A stretch of 64,000 nt of DNA from contig NZ_JAVFVU010000021.1 in the NCBI RefSeq assembly GCF_030929615.1, positions 62,001 through 126,000 on the forward strand, written 5' to 3'. Origin of the DNA: Dyadobacter sp. LHD-138 (GTDB taxonomy: Bacteria > Bacteroidota > Bacteroidia > Cytophagales > Spirosomataceae). A program made the translations under genes and the position numbers. Positions 53,153 through 61,910 of the stretch are shown here, piece by piece; positions within the stretch are counted from its first letter, which is position 1; the number at the start of each line of letters is the position of its first letter. A model generated the notes under the pieces. That model did not search any database and was not told the origin of the DNA. It worked only from the letters and a program-made list of their open reading frames with translations.

Positions 53153-55423
53153 ATGAAGTGTTTTTTTAATACCTCAGTAATTTACCGTGGTGCCTGCTTT
53201 CTGTTTTTGTTCGCAGCAGCAGCCGTTCTTTTTGGCTGTTCTTCCGGAAATGAACTGGTTTCCAACGGAAAAAGTGACTATAAGATTTTTGTTTCAAATT
53301 TGGCCACGGTACCTGAAAAAAGTGCCGCCATTGAGCTGCAAAAATATGTACAGGAAATTACCGGCTGCAAATTGGAAATAACCAATAAAAAGGAAACCGA
53401 TGATGCCAAACTCGTTTTCATAGGATTCAGAGAAGCGCCGGAAAGGCTGCTTGAAAAACTGGATACCGCGGCGTTTGGTAACGAAGAATTCATCATTCGT
53501 TCGGACGGGAAAAATTTGCTGATCGCCGGCGGGAACTCACGAGGGACGGTTTATGGCGTTTCCGCTTACCTTACAGATTACCTGGCGTGCCGTTGGTACA
53601 CACGGGAAGTCATCAAAATTCCAAAGCAGGCTACCATCAAACTTACTGAAATCGAAGACCGTCAAAAACCCGGCTTTGAATACCGCGAGCCCTACTATCA
53701 CGAAGCCTACAACACCGAATGGGCTTTACATAATAAAACCAACAGTCGCGCCATCCCCGATTCGCTCGGAGGCGCGTACATTACTTATCCATTCGTTCAC
53801 ACGTTCGAGCTGCTCGTTCCACCAGCTAAGTATTTTGCCACACATCCTGAGTATTTTTCAGAAATCGGCGGACAACGGAAGGCAATCCGTTCGCAATTGT
53901 GTCTTACGAATAAGGATGTCGTAAAAATTGCTACCGCGACCGTTTTTGAATGGATAAAAAACAACCCAAAGGCCAATGTCTTCTCTGTTGACCAGAACGA
54001 TTTTGGAGGAAATTGTGAGTGTGTCCATTGTAAAAAACTAGACGATGCAGAAGGCAGCCCATCGGGTTCTCTGATAAATTTTGTGAATCAGATTGCGGAT
54101 ACGGTTGGCAAGGTTTATCCCGAAATAAAATTGCAGACGCTGGCTTACAGCTACACCGAAGTGCCTCCGAAAACGATACGCCCTGCTGATAATGTAACCA
54201 TACGGCTTTGCCATTATGATTATTGCTCTGCCCATCCCCTGGGACAATGCGATAACCACAAACCTTATATCGAGCGCCTGGAACAATGGAAAAAGATAGC
54301 CAAACGTATCACGATCTGGGATTATTACACGCAGTTTGCCAGCTATTTGATGCCCTATCCGAATTTTGAAACGATGAAAAATGATGTGAAATTTTATGCG
54401 GATCATGGTGTGATCGGACTGTTTGCGCAGGGCAATAATGTTCCGAATGATGGACATGGAGAATTTACGGAACTCCGGGCCTGGGTGTTTGCCCAATTGA
54501 TGTGGAATCCTGAAAAAGACGGACAGGCGCTCGTCGATGAATTTGTGACCAATGTCTATGGCGATGCGGCCGGTTATATGAGCCAGTACATCAGCTTGCT
54601 GCACGAACAGGTAAAACCGAAAAGTGCGTATTTCAGCATATGGACAAACCCGGAAGACACCAACTACCTGAACCTTAAAACAATACAAAAAGCAGACAGC
54701 CTGTTTGCCCTTGCTAAAAACGTAGCAAAAAACGATACGGCACTGTTCAAACGTGTGGAGCGCGCATACCTTCCTGTCATATTTACCAAACTGTATTTCA
54801 AATCGATCGGGGGAACTGCCTATGTTGGTCATAACCTGGATGCAATTGTGCAGGATTACAAGCGCATTATTGCCGAAAATGGCATTGCCACCATGGCCGA
54901 AGTTTCGGAAGTGGGAAGCATTCCGAAATTCCTGGAAAGAGTCGAATCGTCGGACCGGTTCATAAACGACTGGTGGCTGGCAGGACCGTTTGAAAGTCCG
55001 GAAAGAAAAGGATTTACGACAGTATATGGTCCGGAAAACGGTTTTGACTCCACAAAAACCTATTCCGGTGCTGGTGGTGAAATGGTGAAATGGAGCCACC
55101 ACGCAGATCACACATCCGGTTATATTGATTTTGTAAAACTGTTTGGTCAGAAAAAAAACGTTGTTTCCTATGCCTACCGGAAGTTGCATTTCGATCAGGC
55201 GAAAACCGTACAATTTGGCGTAGGCAGTAATGATGGCGTACGTGTGTGGCTGAATGGGAAACTGGTACTTGACCGTCCTGTATCCCGTAAAGCAGTTCCA
55301 AATGAGGATCTGATCAATGTGCCGGTAAGGGCAGGTGACAACGATCTGCTGGTGAAAGTGGATCAGCTTGGCAACAAATGGGGTTTTTACTTTACTGAAA
55401 GACAGCCGCAAAAGACCCGATAA
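53153..55423 (+). CDS. DUF4838 lipoprotein, copy 1
   Basis: A 756-residue predicted lipoprotein (AAAAVLFGC, C29). Residues 35-150 form a GH20b/alpha-glucuronidase-N-like domain (AIELQKYVQEITGCKLEI...IIRSDGKNLLIAGGNSRGTVYGV). The DUF4838 core follows from about 190 to 500, with VFSVDQND (D280, D283), a CxCxxC cluster at C288, C290 and C293, RLCHYDYCSAHPLGQC and ITIWDYY. The last 150 residues are a beta-sandwich (FGVGSNDGVRVWLNGKLVLDR). GH67- and GH20-like folds suggest a glycosidase acting on an acidic or acetylated sugar, and the CxCxxC may bind metal. No member's activity is known to me. It is followed by copy 2 after 2 bp. Confidence 0.8.
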   Translation: MKCFFNTSVIYRGACFLFLFAAAAVLFGCSSGNELVSNGKSDYKIFVSNLATVPEKSAAIELQKYVQEITGCKLEITNKKETDDAKLVFIGFREAPERLLEKLDTAAFGNEEFIIRSDGKNLLIAGGNSRGTVYGVSAYLTDYLACRWYTREVIKIPKQATIKLTEIEDRQKPGFEYREPYYHEAYNTEWALHNKTNSRAIPDSLGGAYITYPFVHTFELLVPPAKYFATHPEYFSEIGGQRKAIRSQLCLTNKDVVKIATATVFEWIKNNPKANVFSVDQNDFGGNCECVHCKKLDDAEGSPSGSLINFVNQIADTVGKVYPEIKLQTLAYSYTEVPPKTIRPADNVTIRLCHYDYCSAHPLGQCDNHKPYIERLEQWKKIAKRITIWDYYTQFASYLMPYPNFETMKNDVKFYADHGVIGLFAQGNNVPNDGHGEFTELRAWVFAQLMWNPEKDGQALVDEFVTNVYGDAAGYMSQYISLLHEQVKPKSAYFSIWTNPEDTNYLNLKTIQKADSLFALAKNVAKNDTALFKRVERAYLPVIFTKLYFKSIGGTAYVGHNLDAIVQDYKRIIAENGIATMAEVSEVGSIPKFLERVESSDRFINDWWLAGPFESPERKGFTTVYGPENGFDSTKTYSGAGGEMVKWSHHADHTSGYIDFVKLFGQKKNVVSYAYRKLHFDQAKTVQFGVGSNDGVRVWLNGKLVLDRPVSRKAVPNEDLINVPVRAGDNDLLVKVDQLGNKWGFYFTERQPQKTR

Positions 55424-55425
55424 TC

Positions 55426-57666
55426 ATGAGACTCCTTTTAATTGTTTGCTATGCAATCAGTATTGCTTTTGCCACTGCCAATTCCAAAAACGAATTGATA
55501 GCAGGAGGCAAAAGCGAATACAAAATATTTGTATCCCGGAATGCTTCCAAACCTGAGCATCACGCAGCACGTGAACTACAAAAATATTTGGACGAAATAA
55601 GTGGATGCAGGTTATCCATTACAAATGATAAAGAACCCGGACAAAAACTGGTTTACATTGGTTTTAAGGAAGCGCCGCAATCGTTACTGAAAGGTCTCGA
55701 TATAGCCGGCTTCGGGAAAGAAGAATTCATCATACGCGCTGACTCCGGGCGTTTGCTGATTGCCGGGGGCAATACCCGGGGAACGTTGTATGGTGTAATA
55801 TCCTATCTCTCGGATCATCTTGGATGCAGGTGGTATACACGTGAAGTTGTGAAAATTCCTAAAAAGAAAACAGTGTTTCTAAGCCCGATTGACGATCGCC
55901 AGCAACCAAGGTTCGAGGCAAGAGAAATGGCTTACCGGGAAACGAACGATTTAAACTGGGTGACACATAACCGCTTGAATCATAGCCACAGTAAGTCTAT
56001 TCCGGACTCATTGGGAGGCGGTTATGTGGTATATCCCTGGGTTCATACCGCTTTTGACCTTGTTTCCCCCGATGATTATTTCGAAAAACATCCTGAATAC
56101 TTCGCGTTGATAGATGGCAAACGCAGCAGGGCGAAAAATTTCGCTCAACTTTGCCTTACGAATCTGGAAGTCGTAAAGATCGCAACGGCAAAGGTTTTTG
56201 AATGGATAAAAACACATCCCGAAGCCGATGTCTACACCGTAGATCAGAATGACGGAGACGGGTACTGTCAATGTAAAAACTGCAAGGCGATTGATGACCG
56301 CGAAGAAAGCCATTCCGGCTCACTGCTCCATTTTGTAAATCAGATCGCCGATACCGTAGCAAAGGTCTATCCCAGGGTGGAACTGCTCACCTTGGCGTAC
56401 GCATATACCGAGATTCCTCCCAAAACAATACGCCCCGCCGACAATGTGACCATTCGTCTGTGTCATTACGATTATTGTTCGGCGCATGCACTGGGAACCT
56501 GTAATGATCACAAGCAATACATTGAGCGGTTTTCTCAATGGTCCAAAATTGCTAAACGTGTCAGAATATGGGATTACTATACCAATTTTGAAAGGTATCT
56601 CCTGCCCTTCCCCAATTTTGAAGCGGTTAAGCACGATCTAAAATTCTACGCAGATCACAATGTGAAGGCTTTTTACGCGGAGGGAAGTAATGTTCCGGAC
56701 AACGGAGGCGGAGAGTTTACGGAGCTCCGTGCCTGGGTGTTTTCGCAGCTCATGTGGAATCCTGAGCGCGACGGGCAAGCGTTGATCGATGAATTCGTTA
56801 CCAACGTTTACAATAATGCCGCTCCTTACATCAGTCAATACATTAAAATGATGCATGATCAGGTAAAATCTGACAGTACTCATTTCAGCATTTGGGAAGA
56901 TCCGGAAGACGTTAATTACCTCAATCTTCACACCATACGAAAAGCCGATAGCCTGTTCATGCGCGCCAGGGAAGTCGCTGTCAAGGACCCTGCCTTATTA
57001 AAACGCGTTGAAAGAGCCTATTTGCCGGTGTTGTATACCCGCCTCTATTTTTACTCCACGGGAGGAACCGCCTTCCTGGAAAAAGAGCACGTACCGGCAG
57101 CACTCGCCCAATTTAAAAGGATCTTGGCCGATAACCGGATCACAGGAATCGGTGTGGTAGAATTGAAACCAGGCAACCTATCCAATTTTATCAAAACCGT
57201 CGAATCTCCCGACAGGTTTATTACAGACTGGTGGACGATTGGGCCTTTCGATAATACAGACCGAAAAGGTTATGCCGCAATTTATCCTCCCGAACAGCAA
57301 TTTGACACGACACAGACTTACAACGGAATGCAGGGTTCGAAGGTAAAATGGAACCATTACCGGGACAATTCCTCGGGTTATATTGATTTCAGGAAATTGT
57401 TTAATCCGAAAAAAAATGTCGTTTCCTATGCATTCCGAGGTCTTTCACTTCCGGCAGCCAAAACGATGAAATTTGGTGTAGGAAGTAATGATGGGGTTAA
57501 AGTATGGATTAACGGCAAACTCGTGCTCGACCGCATGTTGTTGCGTCCGGCCCTACCCAACGATGATGAGATCAGCGTTCCAATGAAAAAAGGCGACAAC
57601 ACGATACTGATAAAAGTAGATCAAACTGGAAACAAGTGGGGCTTTTACTTTACCGAGAGAAACTAA
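55426..57666 (+). CDS. DUF4838 secreted protein, copy 2
   Basis: A 746-residue paralogue with a plain signal peptide (LLLIVCYAISIAFATA) rather than a lipobox, so it is probably periplasmic. It keeps the N-terminal GH20b-like domain (RELQKYLDEISGCRLSI), VYTVDQNDGDGYCQCKNC with the CxCxxC cluster, RLCHYDYCSAHALGTC, RIWDYYTNF and the C-terminal sandwich (FGVGSNDGVKVWINGKLVLDR). Loop differences near residues 180-200 (ETNDLNWVTHNRLNHSHSKS) may change the subsite. It starts 2 bp after copy 1, which indicates a shared transcript. Confidence 0.8.
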   Translation: MRLLLIVCYAISIAFATANSKNELIAGGKSEYKIFVSRNASKPEHHAARELQKYLDEISGCRLSITNDKEPGQKLVYIGFKEAPQSLLKGLDIAGFGKEEFIIRADSGRLLIAGGNTRGTLYGVISYLSDHLGCRWYTREVVKIPKKKTVFLSPIDDRQQPRFEAREMAYRETNDLNWVTHNRLNHSHSKSIPDSLGGGYVVYPWVHTAFDLVSPDDYFEKHPEYFALIDGKRSRAKNFAQLCLTNLEVVKIATAKVFEWIKTHPEADVYTVDQNDGDGYCQCKNCKAIDDREESHSGSLLHFVNQIADTVAKVYPRVELLTLAYAYTEIPPKTIRPADNVTIRLCHYDYCSAHALGTCNDHKQYIERFSQWSKIAKRVRIWDYYTNFERYLLPFPNFEAVKHDLKFYADHNVKAFYAEGSNVPDNGGGEFTELRAWVFSQLMWNPERDGQALIDEFVTNVYNNAAPYISQYIKMMHDQVKSDSTHFSIWEDPEDVNYLNLHTIRKADSLFMRAREVAVKDPALLKRVERAYLPVLYTRLYFYSTGGTAFLEKEHVPAALAQFKRILADNRITGIGVVELKPGNLSNFIKTVESPDRFITDWWTIGPFDNTDRKGYAAIYPPEQQFDTTQTYNGMQGSKVKWNHYRDNSSGYIDFRKLFNPKKNVVSYAFRGLSLPAAKTMKFGVGSNDGVKVWINGKLVLDRMLLRPALPNDDEISVPMKKGDNTILIKVDQTGNKWGFYFTERN

Positions 57667-57751
57667 ACGTACCTGTTGACATATTACCATTAAGGCGAAA
57701 AAAAGGAGGCCATTTCGGCTCAGTGCTCACCTTATCAACTTTATTTATCAA

Positions 57752-59994
57752 ATGATTAAGAAATATTTGTCCCTTTTAGGCATAGCAGTTTTACTTTTTT
57801 TCTGTGCCTGCTCGTCCCAAACAGAACTGGTGTCCCATAGTAAAAGCGATTTTAAGATATTTATTTCAAAAAACGCAGCCAAGCCGGAGCAATATGCGGC
57901 GAGGGAACTCCAAAAATATCTTCAAAAGATCAGCGGATGTCTGCTTCCGATTGTTAACGAAAACAAGGCTGATGACAAAATGATATACATTGGCTTCCAA
58001 AACGCGCCGCATGCGTTGACGCATGATCTGAAACCGGCAGCGTTTGGTAAAGAGGAATACATTATCAGATCCGACGGAAAGAATTTACTCATCGCTGGCG
58101 GGGCGCCCCGGGGCACGCTGTATGGCGTCCTTGGCTATCTGGGTGACATCTGGGATGCCGCTGGTATACGCGTGAAGTCGTGAAGATTCCCGAACAGAAA
58201 AGCATTGCGCTCGGCAAAATGGAAGACCGGCAAAAACCCGTAATGGAAGCCCGTCAGATATCTTACCGCGAAGCTTATGATGTAAATTGGTCATTGCACA
58301 ATCGCATCAACAGTAATCTGATGCCAGACTCGCTGGGATCAGGCAACATCGCGTACCCTTTCGTGCATACTTTTTATGCCCTGGTATCGCCTCAGAAATA
58401 TGGAAAAACCCATCCTGAGTATTTTAGTGAGGTGGATGGCAAACGGCTGATCAAGGAGACCAATACTGGGGGACAGCTCTGTCTGACCAATCCGGAAGTT
58501 GTCAAAATCGCGACCGCAACCGTTTTCGAGTGGATCAAAACGCATCCTGAGGCCAGCGTTTATACCGTTGACCAAAATGACGGAGAAGGCCATTGCGAGT
58601 GTACAAATTGTAAAAAAATCGACGATCAGGAAGGCAGCTACTCGGGAACACTGATTCATTTCGTTAACCAGATTGCCGATTCGGTTGCGAAGGTTTACCC
58701 GGAAGTAAAATTGCAGACACTGGCATACGCGTATACCGAAATACCTCCAAAGAATATCCGTCCGGCCAAAAATGTTATCATCCGGCTCTGTCATTACGAT
58801 TATTGTTCCGCCCATCCGCTGGGCCAGTGTGATAACCATAAAGTATATGTCGAACGGCTGGACCAGTGGAGCAAAATAGCCAGCCAGGTTACAATTTGGG
58901 ACTACTACACCAATTTTGAAAGATATTTGCTGCCGTTTCCCAATTTCGAAACTTTAAAACATGATGTAAAATTCTATGCGGATCGGAAGGCAATCGGGCT
59001 TTTCCCGGAAGGGAATAACGTTTCCGACAACGGTGGTGGTGAATTTTCTGAGCTGCGTGCCTGGATATTTTCACAATTGCTTTGGAATCCGGAAAGGGAC
59101 GCACAGGCTTTGATTGATGAATTTGTCCAGAATGTTTATGGACCTGCCGCTCCTTATGTGAGCGAATACATTAAAATGATGCACGAGCAGGTGAAACCGA
59201 AAAGCGCCTATTTCAGCATCTGGACCGACCCGGAAGATGTGAATTATCTGGGATTAGAAACCATTCAAAAAGCAGATTCACTTTTCAGTATGGCGAAAGC
59301 GATTGCAAAAAAAGACACTGCGCTTTACAAAAGGGTCGAGCTCGCTTATCTGCCCGTACTGTACACACGACTGTACTTTTACGCGACCGGCGGTACCGCT
59401 TATCTGAGCAGGGAGCAAATGCCGGAGGCACTGGCCGCGTTCAAACGAATTCTGGCTGCCAACAGCATTACCAGTATGGGTGTGGTAGAGCTTGAACCCG
59501 GCAATATTCCAAATTTCATTAAAAGTGTGGAATCGTCCGACCGATTTATAAAAGACTGGTGGCTGACAGGACCTTTCGACAATGAAAACAGAAAAGGTTT
59601 TGATACCATTTACGCTCCGGAAAAAGGTTTTGACAGTACGGCGGTATTTACAGGCAAAAACAGCATTCAAACAAAATGGACAAGGTACAACAGCAATGAG
59701 TCGGGCTATATTGATCTTGCCAAAATGTTTAACCCGAAGAAAAATGTCGTGTCCTACGCGTACCGCAAATTTGAATCGCCTGTTGCCAGAAAGATGCAAT
59801 TTGGTGTGGGAAGCAATGACGGTGTTAAAGTGTGGGTCAACGGGAAGCTGGAACTAAGCCGTCCGGTACTCAGAGCCGCAAAACCCAATGACGATGTAAT
59901 CACCGTTGCTGTGAAAAAAGGAGCGAACACGATTCTGGTAAAAGTGGATCAACTGGGCAACAAATGGGGTTTTTATTTTACGGAAAGAAATTAG
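57752..59994 (+). pseudogene. DUF4838 lipoprotein, copy 3, split by a one-base frameshift
   Basis: The first part (57752-58183) has a lipobox (LLFFCAC) and the GH20b-like domain up to YGVLGYLGDI. The other frame (58180-59994) continues KIPEQKSIALGKMEDRQKPV through the DUF4838 core (VDQNDGEGHCECTNC, RLCHYDYCSAHPLGQC) to the end (GFYFTERN). Paralogues read LGCRWYTREV at the join; here GACATC-TGGGATGCC lacks one T at about 58150. The two frames overlap by four bases (GTGA), so the long downstream part could be translated by re-initiation. It could equally be a recent mutation or a sequence error; the residues beyond the break are fully conserved. Confidence 0.82.
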
Positions 59995-60140
59995 AGAATA
60001 ACCTTTGTAATGCTACATTTCTGGCCAAAACTCAATTTTAATATTGCTGATTAAGCACGTTTGACGAATCGTTTATGATTATCAGAGCGATGTAATCATT
60101 ATCGAAATTGTCTAAAAACTCCATATTTAAGATTCCAATT

Positions 60141-60183
60141 GTTGTAGGAATGATAAAATCCTTAGTTTTATCATTCCTGCAAC
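60141..60183. terminator. Long hairpin, likely bidirectional terminator
   Basis: An 18-bp stem with one G-U pair: 60141-60158 (GTTGTAGGAATGATAAAA) faces 60166-60183 around a 7-base loop. It lies between convergent genes: the DUF4838 array on the plus strand and SusD on the minus strand. No T tract directly abuts the stem, so it may act as a Rho-independent-like or RNA-protecting stem. Confidence 0.55.
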
Positions 60184-60200
60184 ATTGACAATACTTAAAA

Positions 60201-60278
60201 AGGGCGTCGAGATTTACATGTAAATACCCGAGGACCGATTACTAACATTCAACTTTAATGGCCCTTTAAAAACGCCCT
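60201..60278. repeat. Inverted-repeat element with inner palindrome
   Basis: AGGGCGT (60201-60207) and ACGCCCT (60272-60278) form a closing 7-bp inverted repeat, with A-rich flanks just before the left arm and just before the right arm. Inside lies a perfect 14-bp palindrome ATTTACATGTAAAT (60212-60225). It resembles a small structured RNA or a short mobile-repeat remnant. The evidence is limited to base pairing by eye. Confidence 0.35.
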
Positions 60279-60301
60279 CATTTCATACTTGACTTTTATA
60301 A

Positions 60302-61885
60302 TTAATTCCAGTCGTTCACAATATCCTTAGCTACGGTCGGGTTTGTATTTTTCTCTGTTAACGGAATAGGGAAAAGCACGTGTTTGTCCTGAAAAAATAA
60401 CTGCGTTCCTGCTGGATACTTGATTTTTTTCTCTGCATTGAGCGTATTTTTAGCAATACCCCACCGTACGAGATCAAAAAAGCGAACCTGCTCGCCTACC
60501 AATTCCAGTTGTCTTTCAAGCATCAGTTTTTTGAATGCCTCCTCTTTACTGCCCAGCACTGTGTAAACGAAGGCACCGGATCGGCTTCTTACTTTGTTGA
60601 TCAACGGCAGCGCGTCACCTGTTTTCCCGAGATTGATGTAGGATTCTGCCAGCATCAAAAGTACGTCTGCGTAACGGATGATCTGCGAGTTGATATCGGA
60701 CTGTGGCAGCTCCGCTTTTTCCTTGTATTCATATGGCTGGTATTTTCTCCAACGGTAACCGTTTCCGTTTTCTGCAAACGGATAAGTTTTAACGCCTCCC
60801 GTGCAGTTATCGCAAAAGGTGACATCTCCTCCACTGGCAGCGTCTCCGTAAAAAGTGTTTTTTGCACGCGGGTCTACAAAAGTGGCACCCGCTTCATCGG
60901 TGTAGGTAAAAGCTTTCACAGACGCGTCTGATATGAAAACATTTCGCCAATCGTTCCAGCCATACTCCATCGCACGGCCGGTCAGCGTGTTTTTACCGCT
61001 TCCCGATCCTTCCTGCGAGCCAAACATATAATAAGGACTCCCTTCTCCCCAACCGCCCCAGGCTTTATGCGGAACGTCAAAGACGGTTTCGGCATTTTTC
61101 ACCGGCGACTTGGTAAAAAGCTCATCGAGGTTTTTAACAAGATCGTATGTAAACGGCGCCTTGGTTAACAGTTCAAACTGAGCCGCGGCTTCCGCGTATT
61201 TCTTTTGGTATAAATAGGATTTACCAAGCAATGCAATCGCTGCGCCTTTGGTGGCGCGTCCAAGATCTGTCGCGCTGTTGGCGTAAATAACCGGCAGGCC
61301 ATCCGCTGCGTTTTTCAAATCTGATTCGATCTGTTTCCAAACCTCCTCCACAGAAGATCTGCTCAGGTAAAACTCACTTGTCCCTTCATAATCCTTACGA
61401 ATCGGGACTCTTCCCCAAAGCGTCACCAATAAAAACTCCGCATAAGCCTTCAAAAAATAGGCTTCAGAGACATATTGTTGAAGCCTGGTCTTCTCTGCAT
61501 CCGACACGGGTGTGACTTTCGCGGCTTTGGAAATGACCAGATTGGCTCGCAAAGTCATTTTATAAGTGGTTGACCAAAGATCGTTAATCTGTGCGTGATT
61601 GGAGGCGTAACTATAATCATGGAGCTGCAACACATCGCCCAGCAGCGGCGCATCTGCTTCCGCTTCATTGCCGGTCAGGTCCATCAGGTAATAAAAATCC
61701 CGCGAATAAAGTCCCTTGTAAAGCAACAGGCCATAAGTCGCCGTGACCGCTTCACCGATCGTCGGCACCGTTGTAAAATAGGTATCATCGTTATAGCTGG
61801 TCTGATTTTGAACATTGTCCAGGGAATTATCACAGCCGGTTGCCAGAAAACCCAGCGTTGCCAGAAAGAGTATATGCTTTTTCAT
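60302..61885 (-). CDS. SusD/RagB-family outer-membrane lipoprotein
   Basis: A 527-residue surface lipoprotein with a lipobox (LATLGFLATGC, C18). Family landmarks are SEAYFLKAYAEFLLVTLWGRVP, GKSYLYQKKYAEAAAQFELL, IIRYADVLLMLAESYINLG and MLERQLELVGEQVRFFDLVRWG. The C-terminal LFFQDKHVLFPIPLTEKNTNP is also typical. It follows its susC by 25 bp. The pair is convergent with the DUF4838/TIM-barrel array and is the nearest intact uptake system to those enzymes, whose own SusC and SusD are decayed. Confidence 0.94.
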   Translation of the reverse strand: MKKHILFLATLGFLATGCDNSLDNVQNQTSYNDDTYFTTVPTIGEAVTATYGLLLYKGLYSRDFYYLMDLTGNEAEADAPLLGDVLQLHDYSYASNHAQINDLWSTTYKMTLRANLVISKAAKVTPVSDAEKTRLQQYVSEAYFLKAYAEFLLVTLWGRVPIRKDYEGTSEFYLSRSSVEEVWKQIESDLKNAADGLPVIYANSATDLGRATKGAAIALLGKSYLYQKKYAEAAAQFELLTKAPFTYDLVKNLDELFTKSPVKNAETVFDVPHKAWGGWGEGSPYYMFGSQEGSGSGKNTLTGRAMEYGWNDWRNVFISDASVKAFTYTDEAGATFVDPRAKNTFYGDAASGGDVTFCDNCTGGVKTYPFAENGNGYRWRKYQPYEYKEKAELPQSDINSQIIRYADVLLMLAESYINLGKTGDALPLINKVRSRSGAFVYTVLGSKEEAFKKLMLERQLELVGEQVRFFDLVRWGIAKNTLNAEKKIKYPAGTQLFFQDKHVLFPIPLTEKNTNPTVAKDIVNDWN

Positions 61886-61910
61886 GATGACAAAGAATTA
61901 ATTGTAAGAT

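Larger units (their letters stand above)
59995..60301. other. 307-bp intergenic region between convergent genes
   Basis: No gene was found. It contains a long hairpin (60141-60183) and, 18 bp further, an inverted-repeat element (60201-60278) enclosing a small palindrome. These are described as separate features. The interval lies between convergent ends of the DUF4838 array and the next SusD gene. Confidence 0.5.

Noticed and set aside
54038-55411. Long open frame of 457 codons antisense to the first DUF4838 gene
   Set aside because: It is the complement of a conserved coding region. The DUF4838 frame has paralogues and domains, while the antisense frame is rich in H, F, R and I with no motif.
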